A stretch of DNA of 64,000 nucleotides from Dendrosporobacter quercicolus. GTDB lineage: Bacteria > Bacillota > Negativicutes > DSM-1736 > Dendrosporobacteraceae. This document shows, in pieces, positions 8,222-17,974 of the stretch. The notes beneath the pieces are model-generated. The model did no database searches, was not told the DNA's origin, and saw only the letters and a program-made list of their open reading frames with translations. The stretch covers positions 744,001 to 808,000 of the forward strand of contig NZ_FNHB01000001.1 in the NCBI RefSeq assembly GCF_900104455.1. The letters are read 5' to 3'. The position numbers and the translations under genes are program-made. The number at the start of each line of letters is the position of its first letter. Within the stretch, counting starts at the first letter, position 1.

Positions 8222-8910
8222 GCTAACCTCAACTCCAATTCTTTGATTTTTAAATTGTACCGGCCGTACTTTTCCGTACCCCTGGCTTGATCGCTAATTC
8301 CCATTGCCAGCAAAACCCGTTTCGACTGGGCAATCAAATTTCCAATATGCTCCCGCAATAATGGCGGGCGCTTACACCACAAAACCGGACCGATCTCATA
8401 TAATATTGGCGCGAAACTATCACTAATACCCGGCCTGGCAGCGATAATCTCATATAACCGGCCGTCGTCTTTGACCAACGCTTCATCATAAATCGTCCAA
8501 TCATGCTCAACAAACCAGTGACGGACAACGGCGGCAGCGTTCATTGGCTGAACTATGATTTGCGACAGCGCATCGACAACTGCCGGCGCTTCCGTCAGGA
8601 TATCGGCAATTGTGCCGCCCCCCATGCCGGCAATGACTGCGACATCAACCTCCAAAGGCGCAATGACGGACAGACCGTTGCCCAGACGTAATGTTATTTG
8701 ACCTTCAAGCCCGGCCTGCTTAATCGTCTCCTGCGCCATCCGGTAAGGACCGCGGTTTAGTTCTCCGGCAACTGCAGCTGTAATTGTTTTCCGGTTCAGT
8801 AAAAACATTGGCAAATACGCATGGTCGGTGCCGATATCGGCTAACCTGGAATTATCCGGCACCATTGCGGCAATTGCCGCAAGCCGCTCACCCAGCTTCA
8901 AAAGTACCAC
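8212..8910 (-). CDS. trmK: tRNA (adenine22-N1)-methyltransferase
   Basis: A 232-residue SAM-dependent methyltransferase matching TrmK, which methylates A22 in tRNAs. Visible motifs are the SAM site LADIGTDHAYLP near residue 24, GELNRGPY, LRLGNGLSVI and the catalytic-region AGMGG near residue 95. The C-terminal part is the family's helical arm. The start is a GTG at 8910 with GGGG just upstream. It overlaps the Nif3-like gene and lies 3' of the tRNA operon terminator. Confidence 0.93.
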   Translation of the reverse strand: MVLLKLGERLAAIAAMVPDNSRLADIGTDHAYLPMFLLNRKTITAAVAGELNRGPYRMAQETIKQAGLEGQITLRLGNGLSVIAPLEVDVAVIAGMGGGTIADILTEAPAVVDALSQIIVQPMNAAAVVRHWFVEHDWTIYDEALVKDDGRLYEIIAARPGISDSFAPILYEIGPVLWCKRPPLLREHIGNLIAQSKRVLLAMGISDQARGTEKYGRYNLKIKELELRLACL

Positions 8911-9023
8911 CCCATAACCAAATCGTTTTCTTATTATCTTCTCCCATATTGGTATGGAAAAAACGACGGCTTAAGCAAAGCTTTCAGCGGCGCGTCGCCG
9001 CCAGTTGATCTTTCTATCCGTAC

Positions 9024-9050
9024 AAAAAATGCAAAGCATATGCTTTGCAT
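9024..9050 (-). terminator. Terminator of the tRNA operon
   Basis: On the minus strand ATGCAAAGCATATGCTTTGCAT is a fully self-complementary hairpin followed by six T, directly after tRNA-Val. Confidence 0.85.
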
Positions 9051-9062
9051 TCATTTTATCAA

Positions 9063-9138
<76 letters not shown>

Positions 9139-9259
9139 GTTTGGATTTTGGATATTAGACTTTGGATTTTGGACCTCCACCTAACATCTTCCTTATTTAT
9201 CGTCAGACCTGTCTAATGAATTTATCCAATAGCCAAGGCCCAACATCTAATAGCTGATT
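9139..9259 (-). repeat. AT-rich tRNA spacer with short direct repeats
   Basis: The 121-bp spacer between tRNA-Glu and tRNA-Val contains TTTGGATTTTGGA twice (9140-9175 region) with TATTAGAC between. No gene is seen. The function is unknown; it may be a spacer repeat scattered in the genome. Confidence 0.45.
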
Positions 9260-9334
9260 TGGTGACCCGTGGGGGAATCGAACCCCCGATACCGCCGTGA
9301 AAGGGCGGTGTCTTGACCGCTTGACCAACGGGCC
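9260..9334 (-). tRNA. tRNA-Glu (UUC)
   Basis: A 75-nt cloverleaf with encoded CCA. The anticodon stem CCGCC/GGCGG holds the loop CTTTCAC, giving UUC; the acceptor GGCCCGT pairs with ACGGGTC with wobble pairs. Confidence 0.95.
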
Positions 9335-9343
9335 GTATAAAAT

Positions 9344-9418
9344 TGGTGGGCCCACCTGGGTTCGAACCAGGGACCAGCCGGTTATGAGCCGGCTGCTCTA
9401 CCACTGAGCTATAGGCCC
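9344..9418 (-). tRNA. tRNA with CAU anticodon (Met elongator or Ile2)
   Basis: A 75-nt cloverleaf with CCA. The acceptor GGGCCTA pairs with TGGGCCC and the anticodon loop is CTCATAA. The first pair is G-C, unlike the initiator. The CTCATAA loop occurs both in elongator tRNA-Met and in the lysidine-modified tRNA-Ile2 (AUA), so the identity cannot be fixed by eye. Confidence 0.9.
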
Positions 9419-9464
9419 AAAAAATAGTGAAGGCAGCAAACTTAGAGCTGCCGGTATTTTGTAT

Positions 9465-9540
9465 TGGCTCCTCGAGTAGGACTCGAACCTACGACCGATC
9501 GGTTAACAGCCGATTGCTCTACCAACTGAGCTATCGAGGA
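9465..9540 (-). tRNA. tRNA-Asn (GUU)
   Basis: A 76-nt cloverleaf ending in encoded GCCA. The acceptor TCCTCGA pairs with TCGAGGA and the anticodon loop CTGTTAA gives GUU. It is the first gene of the tRNA operon. Confidence 0.95.
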
Positions 9541-9558
9541 ATATCGTCAACGAATACT

Positions 9559-9587
9559 ATTATAGGACAATCAAAATGTTATGTCAA
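9559..9587 (-). promoter_or_regulatory. Consensus sigma-A promoter for the tRNA operon
   Basis: Perfect TTGACA (9582-9587) and TATAAT (9559-9564) lie 17 bases apart on the minus strand, 19 bp upstream of tRNA-Asn. Confidence 0.9.
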
Positions 9588-9691
9588 GAACTTTTTCAAT
9601 GATTTGAAAAATAACTTCCTGCCCGCCGATCGGGCAACCACTGGCGTCCTATCTGTATAAATCGCTTAATTCAAGAAGCCTACACTGTTCA

Positions 9692-10804
9692 TTATTCTAA
9701 GAAATCTTTAAGCTTTTTGCTCCTGCTAGGATGCCGGAGCTTACGTAATGCTTTTGCTTCAATCTGCCTGATACGCTCTCTGGTAACACCAAAATGCTGG
9801 CCTACTTCTTCCAATGTTCTGGCCCGCCCGTCATCCAGGCCGAATCTCAGCCGCAATACTTTTTCTTCCCGCGGGGTAAGAGTTTCCAGAACTTCCTCCA
9901 GTTGCTCTTTTAACAGCATAAATGAGGCGGCTTCCGCCGGCGCCGGGGCATCCTGGTCTTCAATGAAATCACCCAGATGGGAATCTTCTTCTTCGCCAAT
10001 TGGCGTCTCTAACGACACCGGTTCCTGGGCAATCTTCATAATTTCGCGCACCCGGTCCACACTGATATCCATTTCACGGGCAATTTCTTCCGGTACAGGC
10101 TCACGCCCCAGTTCCTGCAGCAATTGCCGGGACACCCGGATAAGTTTATTAATCGTTTCCACCATATGCACGGGAATCCGAATCGTTCTGGCCTGGTCGG
10201 CAATCGCTCTCGTGATCGCCTGGCGAATCCACCAGGTGGCATAAGTACTAAACTTGTAACCCTTATTGTAATCGAACTTTTCGACAGCCTTAATCAAACC
10301 CAAATTGCCTTCCTGGATTAAATCTAAAAACAGCATTCCCCTGCCGACATATCTTTTGGCAATACTGACCACTAAACGCAGGTTAGCTTCAGCCAGCCGC
10401 CGCTTAGCTTCCTCATCGCCGTTTTCCATCCGCTTAGCCAGCTGAATCTCTTCATCAGCAGTCAGTAATGGCACCCGTCCAATTTCCTTAAGATACATTC
10501 TAACCGGATCATCAATACTAATTCCTTCAGGAATAGATAAGTCAATATCAACTTCTTCAGGAGTAACCTCTTCCATATCGGAAATATCCGGATCATCCAG
10601 CGTTTCAACATCGGGAATCTCATCAACGATTTCAATTCCCTTGCTTGAAAACACTTCATACATGTCGTCAATCTCATCAGGAGATAAGTCTTCGCTTTGG
10701 AGAGTGTCCATGATTTCGCCGTAGGTAATTACGCCACCACGCTTTTTACCTTTATTTAATAATTTATCTACATTATCATTTGATATATTTTTTTTCTCAG
10801 TCAT
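9692..10804 (-). CDS. rpoD: RNA polymerase primary sigma factor (sigma-A/RpoD)
   Basis: A 370-residue housekeeping sigma factor, of Firmicute length without the long insertion of proteobacterial sigma-70. Region 1.2 has [17 protein letters not shown]. Region 2 has the -10-reading segment [14 protein letters not shown] near residue 200, followed by region 3 ([14 protein letters not shown]). Region 4.2 has the -35-reading helix [20 protein letters not shown]. The ATG at 10804 follows GGGGAGGAGGGG, 54 bp after dnaG, so the two form a dnaG-rpoD unit. A weak hairpin (9620-9636) may end it. Confidence 0.98.
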   Translation of the reverse strand: MTEKKNISNDNVDKLLNKGKKRGGVITYGEIMDTLQSEDLSPDEIDDMYEVFSSKGIEIVDEIPDVETLDDPDISDMEEVTPEEVDIDLSIPEGISIDDPVRMYLKEIGRVPLLTADEEIQLAKRMENGDEEAKRRLAEANLRLVVSIAKRYVGRGMLFLDLIQEGNLGLIKAVEKFDYNKGYKFSTYATWWIRQAITRAIADQARTIRIPVHMVETINKLIRVSRQLLQELGREPVPEEIAREMDISVDRVREIMKIAQEPVSLETPIGEEEDSHLGDFIEDQDAPAPAEAASFMLLKEQLEEVLETLTPREEKVLRLRFGLDDGRARTLEEVGQHFGVTRERIRQIEAKALRKLRHPSRSKKLKDFLE

Positions 10805-10858
10805 TTTGCTCCCCTCCTCCCCGTGGCTGCCGCGACTAAAGGATTTGCTCCAGTTAGC

Positions 10859-12664
10859 TTATGAATAATGTAATTTGCTAATTTCATGTTTTATTCGCTG
10901 ACTTTCTGCTAATTCCTGCAGAAAGCGACTATCCCCCATGCGTTCTAATTCATCAGCCTTCAGCCGATGTTGCTCATACAGATGCTTCAGGCCGGCAAGT
11001 CTGATGGTTTTGATGCAATCATCAATCTCCCTGGAAACATCGGTATTTTGTATATCTATCAATAAAATATGCGATAATTCGGTATTTGCCGCCTCATTCA
11101 ACGTCATCGACAGCGTATAGTCCTGCAAATTTTTCCCCAGATGATGCGCATCAAAGAATAGTTTTATTATTTCGCGATGTTGTTCGCCTTGAAATTCTTC
11201 AACACTCAATTGCGCTTGAATATATGGTATAATAGTATCATCTTCCCAAATCAACCGGATAATATGTCTTTGAGCTTGTATTAGCGCACTATCAATCGTT
11301 TTAGATAGTGATACCACTTTTATAGTTTTCCCCATTTTTACATTTTTATCCTTTTGGGATTGGGCTAAAAACTTGCCGACTTCACTTCTTATCGCACTTT
11401 CATCAATGCCTAAGCTTTGTGATATCCGGGCAATATAGGCGTTTACTTCAACTGCATTATCGGCCTCCGCCAAAGCTGGAACTACCCTGGCTACCACTGC
11501 TACCTTACCTTCCAGATTGGAATAATCAATTTCCTGCAAAGCCTGTCTGACCTGGTAATCCAATAATGGGGCAGCCTCATCAATTAAAGTCTGAAAAGCG
11601 GCGGCGCCATGTTTGGCGATAAACTCATCAGGGTCCTTGCCATCCGGAATGGAAATCACCTTTACTGCGGCGCCAAGATTGCGCACAATCGCCAATGCCC
11701 GCATTGTCGCCATTTGTCCGGCTGCATCACTGTCGTAAGCAAAAATAAATTCGTCTGTGTATCGCATCAGTTGTTTAGCCTGCTCGACAGTAAACGCAGT
11801 ACCCAAGGACGCAACAGTATTATTTATGCCGAAAATGCGGGCTGTAATTACATCCATATACCCTTCGACAACAACCGCCTTACCTGTTTGACGAATAACT
11901 TTATGAGCACTGTCAAAGCCGAAGAGCATATTTCGCTTATTAAAAATCGGCGTTTCAGGCGTGTTTAAGTATTTAGGCTGACTATCATCCATTACCCTGC
12001 CGCCAAAACCGGCGACTCTGCCCCGCAAATCACAGATGGGAAAAATGATTCTATTCCTAAATCGGTCAAATACCCCCGAACCGGACGTACGCTCAACTGC
12101 CAGGCCTGCTTTAAGCATAACTTTCGCTTCAATACCACGCTCAGTAAATGCTGTGGACAATTTATCCCAGGCTTGAGGTGCAAAACCCAGCTTAAAAGCA
12201 GTAATCATTTCATCGGAAATGCCTCTGCGGGCTAAGTACTCCCGCGCAGGCTTGCCATAACTTGTTTTTGTCAGACAGGCATGAAAAAAATCTCTGGCCA
12301 GTACATTTGCCTGCCACAGTTTAGCCAGTTCTTTTTCCCTGGCAATTTCCTCTGCTGACTTTTCCTTTTGCGGTAAGGGAATATTCAGCCGCCGGGCCAG
12401 AATTTTTGCCGCATCCATAAATACAACGTTTTCAATTTTCATTAAAAAATTAAAAACGTTTCCTCCGGTATGACAACCAAAGCAATAAAAAAAGCCCTTA
12501 TCTGGAGTAACTGAAAACGACGGGGATTTTTCCTGATGGAACGGACAACAGCCCCAATAATTTTTCCCCTTCTTTTTCAAAGGAACATAGTCCGATATAA
12601 TGCTGACAATATCACTTTGCGAGCGCAACCTTTCAATAAACTCATCGTAAGCTGTATCTTTCAT
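10859..12664 (-). CDS. dnaG: DNA primase
   Basis: DnaG makes RNA primers at the replication fork. It has an N-terminal CHC2 zinc finger (CCPFHQEKSPSF...FYCFGCHTGG), a catalytic core with the Toprim motif VVVEGYMDVI and FAYDSDAAG, and a C-terminal helicase-interaction region. The frame is open to 12721, but the start is taken at ATG 12664 (MKDTAYDEF, 601 residues), because AAGGGTG lies five bases before it and the upstream residues do not match the family. It is followed by rpoD in the classical order. Confidence 0.97.
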   Translation of the reverse strand: MKDTAYDEFIERLRSQSDIVSIISDYVPLKKKGKNYWGCCPFHQEKSPSFSVTPDKGFFYCFGCHTGGNVFNFLMKIENVVFMDAAKILARRLNIPLPQKEKSAEEIAREKELAKLWQANVLARDFFHACLTKTSYGKPAREYLARRGISDEMITAFKLGFAPQAWDKLSTAFTERGIEAKVMLKAGLAVERTSGSGVFDRFRNRIIFPICDLRGRVAGFGGRVMDDSQPKYLNTPETPIFNKRNMLFGFDSAHKVIRQTGKAVVVEGYMDVITARIFGINNTVASLGTAFTVEQAKQLMRYTDEFIFAYDSDAAGQMATMRALAIVRNLGAAVKVISIPDGKDPDEFIAKHGAAAFQTLIDEAAPLLDYQVRQALQEIDYSNLEGKVAVVARVVPALAEADNAVEVNAYIARISQSLGIDESAIRSEVGKFLAQSQKDKNVKMGKTIKVVSLSKTIDSALIQAQRHIIRLIWEDDTIIPYIQAQLSVEEFQGEQHREIIKLFFDAHHLGKNLQDYTLSMTLNEAANTELSHILLIDIQNTDVSREIDDCIKTIRLAGLKHLYEQHRLKADELERMGDSRFLQELAESQRIKHEISKLHYS

Positions 12665-12721
12665 AAGTTCACCCTTTATAGCGCCCTGTATACCAATGAT
12701 TTTCATTACATTATAGTACAA

Positions 12722-13225
12722 AATTAAATGATATATACATTACTACACTACATTTCATGATTTCGCTGTTTTTTTTAAATTTCCTGCTTCATGCAAGCTC
12801 GCAACCAGCGAATACCCGATTTAATTATCAACGGTTTGACTTTATTCTACATATTCCTCCATTACTCCTGCCCAATAATTGCCGGTACTGGTCTGCGTTA
12901 AAAACGATGGTTACTTCCCGAGGATTCATGCGCGCAATGCAAGGCCCAGGAACCGCAGTGATCGGACCTGGGTAAGGCGGCGACACGAAGCAATGCGGAA
13001 AAAGACCGCTAAAATGCAGCGTTTTTCATGTACCCTTTTATGCATGGGTAATTGCAGCAAATTTTTTGACCCGCGAGGCTCCTTTGCCTGGCTGAACAAA
13101 AAACCGGCGGCATTCATCCTGCAATTTTAGAAATTACAGAGACGGCAATCTTATTTACATTTATATTCAATAGAAACAATAAATATCCTTTTTTACCTCT
13201 TGACAAAAAAGAATAAATTTGATAA
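12722..13225. other. About 500 bp without a convincing gene
   Basis: Several short frames exist on both strands (for example a 33-codon minus-strand frame ending near 12834), but none has a good ribosome site or a recognisable family. The middle, roughly 12930-13015, is GC-rich against AT-rich flanks. It has paired words: CCCAGG (12947-12952) with CCTGGG (12968-12973), and GCAATGC before and after. It may be a structured RNA, a scattered intergenic repeat, or a decayed gene. Confidence 0.4.
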
Positions 13226-13257
13226 TAAAAAGCCTGACAACATTGCCAGGCTTTTTC
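13226..13257. terminator. Terminator downstream of dgt
   Basis: AAAAAGCCTG and CAGGCTTTTT arms flank a 10-base loop. It is symmetric, so it works on either strand, and serves dgt on the minus strand. Confidence 0.85.
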
Positions 13258-13268
13258 CCCTTTGCTTC

Positions 13269-14267
13269 TTATTTCGGAATCACCCATTTGGAGGGTATAA
13301 ATAATTTTTCAAATAAATTGACGGCAAATAAATCGGTTAGGCCGGCGATATAATCAACTACCGTAGTCTGCAGACCCCAGCGTTCCTCCCGATCCAAAAA
13401 TTCCTGCGGCAATGCGCCGGGATTAGACATATAATACTCATAGAGCTTATGAATGACATAGGCTGCCTTTTTGCGGTCAGGCTCCAGGTCAGCCGAATGA
13501 TAAATAGCAGAAAACATGAATTTACGCAATTCGTTCATTGCGGCTCTTATTTCCTCTGACATCGTGATTTGCGTTTTGCCTTCAGAAGCGGTAATCATAT
13601 CAGACACCATTGCGGTAATCATGTCAGAGGGCTTAACCCCCAATACCGCCGCCACAATCGGCGGCAGATCGTCAGGTTTGATCATGCCTGCTCTGATCCC
13701 ATCATCATAATCATGGCATAGATAGGCAATTCTGTCACCAATTCGCACAATATTGCCTTCCAGGGTAAACGGCTGATTATCCCCGGTATGATTGACAATT
13801 CCATCCTTAACTTCCAGTGTCAGATTCAGCCCTGCGCCGTTCCGTTCCAAATGCTCCACAATCCGCAAACTTTGTTCATTATGATGATAATGGCCAATAA
13901 TTTCTCTTAACGCATATTCACCGGAATGTCCAAAAGGCGTATGGCCAACATCATGCCCCAGGGCAATGGCTTCCGTTAAGTCTTCATTCAGCATCAATCC
14001 CCTTGCAATTGTCCGGGAGATCTGAGCCACTTCCAAGCTATGCGTCATCCGCATACGGTAATGGTCGCCAGGTGATATATAGACCTGCGTTTTATGCTTA
14101 AGTCGCCGAAAGGCTTTAGAGTGGATAATGCGGTCACGATCCCGTTGAAAAGCTGTCCTGAAATTACAAACCTCTTCTTGTTTGGCGCGCACGGCATCCC
14201 TGCTTTTACTGGCAAACGGAGATAAATTTTTGTATTCCTGCGCTTCTATCCGCTCCCGTACAGTCAT
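13269..14267 (-). CDS. dgt: Deoxyguanosinetriphosphate triphosphohydrolase-like HD protein
   Basis: A 332-residue dNTP triphosphohydrolase of the HD superfamily, which removes triphosphate from dGTP or other dNTPs. The N-terminus has the family's RDRDRIIHSKAFRRLKHKTQV segment (spanning residues 42-62) with Y-PGDHYRMRMTHSLEV. The HD metal motif is HDVGHTPFGHSGE, and later RIGDRIAYLCHDYDDGI supplies the last aspartate. The length is that of the short Firmicute type. It lies beside dnaG, as in related genomes. Confidence 0.92.
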   Translation of the reverse strand: MTVRERIEAQEYKNLSPFASKSRDAVRAKQEEVCNFRTAFQRDRDRIIHSKAFRRLKHKTQVYISPGDHYRMRMTHSLEVAQISRTIARGLMLNEDLTEAIALGHDVGHTPFGHSGEYALREIIGHYHHNEQSLRIVEHLERNGAGLNLTLEVKDGIVNHTGDNQPFTLEGNIVRIGDRIAYLCHDYDDGIRAGMIKPDDLPPIVAAVLGVKPSDMITAMVSDMITASEGKTQITMSEEIRAAMNELRKFMFSAIYHSADLEPDRKKAAYVIHKLYEYYMSNPGALPQEFLDREERWGLQTTVVDYIAGLTDLFAVNLFEKLFIPSKWVIPK

Positions 14268-14394
14268 TATCAGCCCTCCTTTCTAACATTATACCGCCGG
14301 ATTTTGTTAAGGCATAGTATTTTTAACAATATTTACATACCCTTTAACCAGCATTGTTTGCTATAATAAAAGCAGAAAGGCTGGTGTTTTCTTA

Positions 14395-14868
14395 ATGAAA
14401 ACTAAAATACTACTCGTCACAGCGCTGCTTTTATTACTATTGACAACCGCTGTTGCCGCTAAACCGGTAATCACTGCTGATCATACATATTTTGATATCA
14501 ACAGCGGTCATTATGTGTTAAACGGCAATGTCCGCGTCGAAACCGGCAATCGCATCATTACAGCCGGTAAGGCCCGGGTTAGTATGACCTCCCGCGAAGT
14601 GTGGGGTTATGACGGAATTACCGTTACGCAGGATAATATTTATTTTACCGGAAATTCGGTTTATGTTCAGGGCAGTCTGAGAACAGCCCGCATTGACGGT
14701 TCGGTTAATTTTTCCCGCGCCGGCTTGCAAATTACGGCCAGTCAGGCCGATTATAACTGGAAAACCAAACGGGCAATCTTCAGGGGAAATGTCCGGGTTA
14801 CTCAGAACGGCAATACTTGGACTGCCGACAGTGTAGAGTACAATATTAAAACCAATACTATTTTATAA
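14395..14868 (+). CDS. OstA/LptA-like periplasmic protein
   Basis: A 157-residue secreted protein with a clear signal peptide (MKTKILLVTALLLLLLTTAVAA, residues 1-22, probable cleavage after AVAA). The mature part is built of repeated beta-strand units such as GHYVLNGNVRVETGNRII and KRAIFRGNVRVTQNG, the pattern of the OstA/LptA jellyroll that bridges inner and outer membranes and carries lipopolysaccharide. It is a single short OstA domain. Its presence supports a two-membrane organism. No lptB, lptC or lptF/G is nearby, so it may be a paralogue rather than the main LptA. Confidence 0.8.
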   Translation: MKTKILLVTALLLLLLTTAVAAKPVITADHTYFDINSGHYVLNGNVRVETGNRIITAGKARVSMTSREVWGYDGITVTQDNIYFTGNSVYVQGSLRTARIDGSVNFSRAGLQITASQADYNWKTKRAIFRGNVRVTQNGNTWTADSVEYNIKTNTIL

Positions 14869-14926
14869 AAAATGCACCCGTGGAGTCGAACACACAGCAG
14901 TTGTGTTCCTCCGGGGTGCATTTTTC
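14868..14926. terminator. Bidirectional terminator between the LptA-like gene and glyS
   Basis: AAAATGCACCC and GGGTGCATTTT outer arms with an inner GAACACA/TGTGTTC stem make a long hairpin with A-run and T-run flanks. It serves the convergent genes on both sides. Confidence 0.88.
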
Positions 14927-14929
14927 GAA

Positions 14930-16993
14930 CTATCCGGTTACAATTTTGCTGAAATCAGCCATGTTGGTTGTCAGCCCGGCAATTGAGTTCAACAAGGCCA
15001 ACCGGTTATTTCTGACTGAGCTATCCTCAGCCATTACCATTACCGCATCAAAAAATGCGTCAATCGGGGCCGCCAGCGCAGCCATGCTGGCCAAAACCGC
15101 ACAATAATCGTGTTTGGCAGCAGACTGGGTAATCCTGGCATTTGCAGTAAGGTAGGCCTCATATAGACCGGCTTCCGCCTCTGTTGAAAAAAGAGTGCGA
15201 TCCACTTGATCGCCGGCAGCATGCTTAGCCAGGTTGCCAACCCGGGTAAAGGCCTGAATGGTTTTCTGCATCGCTTCCGTTTGAGCGTTAGCGCCAAGCG
15301 CCTTGGCCCTCAGCCAGGTATCATAAATATCATCATGTCCGATGGCAACGACAGCATCAATGACATCATAACTCAGCTTATCATCTGCCAGCACATTTTT
15401 TATTCTCAGCCGGAAGAAATCCTGGATTTCGTTGGCCAGCTTTTCCCGGCGTCCGGTTTCCTTGATTGCCAATAAGTCCATCGCTTGAGCGATTATCCGC
15501 CCCAGTGACAGATGAACCCTGGCGTCAACCAAAATATGAACAATTCCCAAAGCCTGACGGCGTAAGGCGTAAGGGTCCTGAGAGCCGGTCGGAATTAATC
15601 CCCGGCTAAAGGTTGCGACAATATTGTCTATTTTGTCGGCGATACTGATCGCCCGCCCGGCCGCCGACACCGGCAGCTGGTCTCCGGCAAAGCGCGGCAG
15701 ATAATGCTCGAAAATAGCATCGGCCGCTACGCGGGTTTCACCGCTGAGCAAAGCATATTCCCGGCCCATAATGCCTTGAAGCTCAGTAAATTCATAAACC
15801 ATACCGGTCACTAAATCAGCCTTGGCCAGTTGCGCCCCGCGAATCAAATCAGGCAGCAGGCTTTCCGCCATTCCGGCTTCAACTGCAATGAGTCTGGACA
15901 AAGCCTCCAGCCGGACAGTTTTATCATACAAACTGCCAAGTCCCTCCTGAAAAACAATCGTTTTCAACTTTTCCAACCGCTCGCCCAGCGGTATTTTTTT
16001 GTCTTCCTCAAAGAAAAACTGGGCGTCAGCCAGTCTGGCTCTCAACACCCGCTCATTGCCGTGCCGGACGATATCGATATAATCAGATCCGCCATTGCGC
16101 ACAGTAATAAACACCGGCAGCAAATTGCCGGCCGCGGTTACCACCGGAAAGTAGCGCTGATGTTCCCGCATCGGCGTAATTACAGCCTCAGGCGGCAATG
16201 CAAGATATTTTTCCTCAATGCTGCCGCATAGTGCGGTCGGATACTCCACCAGGTATGTTACCTCTTCCAGCAAAGCTTCATCAATTGCCGCAACACCGCC
16301 CTGACCCTGGGCAAGCTTCTCGATTTGTTCCCGGATAACCTGACGCCGGACGTTCTGATCCACCATCACATGGTTTTGGGCCAGTCTGGCAAAATAGTCA
16401 TTTACCGAATCAATGCGAATTGGACCTTTGCTTAAAAAACGATGGCCGAATGTAGTATTCCCGGCAGCTACATCCGCAATGGTGAAGGGAATTACCTCCT
16501 GCCCGAATAAGGCCAGCAGCCACCTGATCGGCCGGACAAAGCGCAGGTCAAGATCAGCCCAGCGCATATTTTTCGGAAAGCTAAGCGCATGAATCATTTC
16601 AGGCAGCAGGGTTGGCAAGAGCTGGCTGACAGACTGGCCGGCCTCATGAACTACGGCATAAGCATAGCCTTCTTTCACCAGCAGTTCCGACACATCAACG
16701 CCCTGCCCTCGGGCGAAGCCCTGAGCGGCTTTTGTGGCCTGTCCATGCTCATCAAATGCTATTTTTACCGACGGACCTTTATTGATACTTTCATGATCGG
16801 CCTGTTTTTCCACGACTTCTCTTACCACCAGCGCTAACCGCCGCGGGGTTCCAACAACCTGGACTTCGCCATGCGCAATTCTCAGTTCAGCCAGTTTTGC
16901 TGCAGCTATGGTTTTAAACTGAGTTAAAATATCAGGCATAAAGCGGGCCGGAATTTCTTCCGTGCCAATTTCCAGCAGTAAATCTTTTGTCAT
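14930..16993 (-). CDS. glyS: Glycyl-tRNA synthetase beta subunit
   Basis: The beta subunit of the bacterial alpha2beta2 glycyl-tRNA synthetase, about 687 residues from ATG 16993. Family features are the opening DLLLEIGTEEIPARFM, TPRRLALVV, FPKNMRW and FGHRFL, and a C-terminal anticodon-binding part with FFDAVMVMAEDSSVRNNRLALL. The frame runs 22 codons further upstream into glyQ, but GGGGGG lies just before ATG 16993 and homology begins there. Only one base separates it from the glyQ stop, so translation is coupled. Confidence 0.97.
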   Translation of the reverse strand: MTKDLLLEIGTEEIPARFMPDILTQFKTIAAAKLAELRIAHGEVQVVGTPRRLALVVREVVEKQADHESINKGPSVKIAFDEHGQATKAAQGFARGQGVDVSELLVKEGYAYAVVHEAGQSVSQLLPTLLPEMIHALSFPKNMRWADLDLRFVRPIRWLLALFGQEVIPFTIADVAAGNTTFGHRFLSKGPIRIDSVNDYFARLAQNHVMVDQNVRRQVIREQIEKLAQGQGGVAAIDEALLEEVTYLVEYPTALCGSIEEKYLALPPEAVITPMREHQRYFPVVTAAGNLLPVFITVRNGGSDYIDIVRHGNERVLRARLADAQFFFEEDKKIPLGERLEKLKTIVFQEGLGSLYDKTVRLEALSRLIAVEAGMAESLLPDLIRGAQLAKADLVTGMVYEFTELQGIMGREYALLSGETRVAADAIFEHYLPRFAGDQLPVSAAGRAISIADKIDNIVATFSRGLIPTGSQDPYALRRQALGIVHILVDARVHLSLGRIIAQAMDLLAIKETGRREKLANEIQDFFRLRIKNVLADDKLSYDVIDAVVAIGHDDIYDTWLRAKALGANAQTEAMQKTIQAFTRVGNLAKHAAGDQVDRTLFSTEAEAGLYEAYLTANARITQSAAKHDYCAVLASMAALAAPIDAFFDAVMVMAEDSSVRNNRLALLNSIAGLTTNMADFSKIVTG

Positions 16994-16994
16994 A

Positions 16995-17870
16995 TCAAAT
17001 CCCCCCCTTGAGCAGCGGATAGCCCAGCTTTTCTCTTTGTTCCAAATAAGCCTGCGCACATAACCTGGCCATATTGCGGACCCTGCCGATGAAGCCGGTC
17101 CGCTCGCTTACACTGATTGCCCCCCGAGCATCAAGTAAATTAAAGGAGTGGGAGCATTTAAGAACATAGTCGTAAGCAGGCAGGACAAAACCCAGCTCAA
17201 CAATTCTTACCGCCTCTTTTTCGTACAGATCAAATAACTGAAACAATAGTGCGGTATCGGCAAGTTCAAAATTATAATGTGATTGCTCCACTTCATTGCG
17301 ATGGAATACGTCACCATAAGTAACGCCTTCCACCCACGTTAAATCATAAACATTTTCTTTGCCCTGAATGTACATGGCCAGACGTTCCAAACCGTAGGTT
17401 ATTTCAACGGAAACCGGCTTGACATCGATACTGCCGACTTGCTGAAAATAAGTAAACTGGGTAATTTCCATGCCATCAAGCCAGACTTCCCAGCCCAGTC
17501 CCCAGGCGCCTAACGTCGGCGATTCCCAGTTATCTTCAACAAACCGGATGTCATGCTTATCAGGATCAATCCCCAATTTGGCCAGGCTGGCTAAGTACAG
17601 TTCCTGAATATTAGCCGGTGACGGCTTCATAATGACTTGATATTGATGATGCTGAAACAGGCGGTTGGGATTTTCGCCATAACGCCCGTCGGTTGGGCGG
17701 CGTGAAGGTTCAACATAGGCAATATTCCAGGGTTCCGGACCAAGAGCCCGGAGAAAAGTTGACGGATTCATCGTGCCGGCCCCTTTTTCTACGTCATAAG
17801 GCTGAGCCAGAATGCATTTTTGACCCGCCCAAAAATTTTGCAGAGTCAGGATAATATCCTGAAAATTCAT
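16995..17870 (-). CDS. glyQ: Glycyl-tRNA synthetase alpha subunit
   Basis: The catalytic alpha subunit, 291 residues from ATG 17870, which is preceded by GGAGG. Class II synthetase signatures include the opening [58 protein letters not shown] and [21 protein letters not shown]. With glyS it charges tRNA-Gly. It is the first gene after a complete T-box leader, so it should be induced when tRNA-Gly is uncharged. Confidence 0.97.
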   Translation of the reverse strand: MNFQDIILTLQNFWAGQKCILAQPYDVEKGAGTMNPSTFLRALGPEPWNIAYVEPSRRPTDGRYGENPNRLFQHHQYQVIMKPSPANIQELYLASLAKLGIDPDKHDIRFVEDNWESPTLGAWGLGWEVWLDGMEITQFTYFQQVGSIDVKPVSVEITYGLERLAMYIQGKENVYDLTWVEGVTYGDVFHRNEVEQSHYNFELADTALLFQLFDLYEKEAVRIVELGFVLPAYDYVLKCSHSFNLLDARGAISVSERTGFIGRVRNMARLCAQAYLEQREKLGYPLLKGGI

Positions 17871-17974
17871 GAATACACTACCTCCTTGATAACGACAAAT
17901 GCATGGGAAAACCCGGCTTACGCCGGGACTTGGCAAAAACGGAAATCTTCCGCGGCAGTTTTCTGACCGTATAA

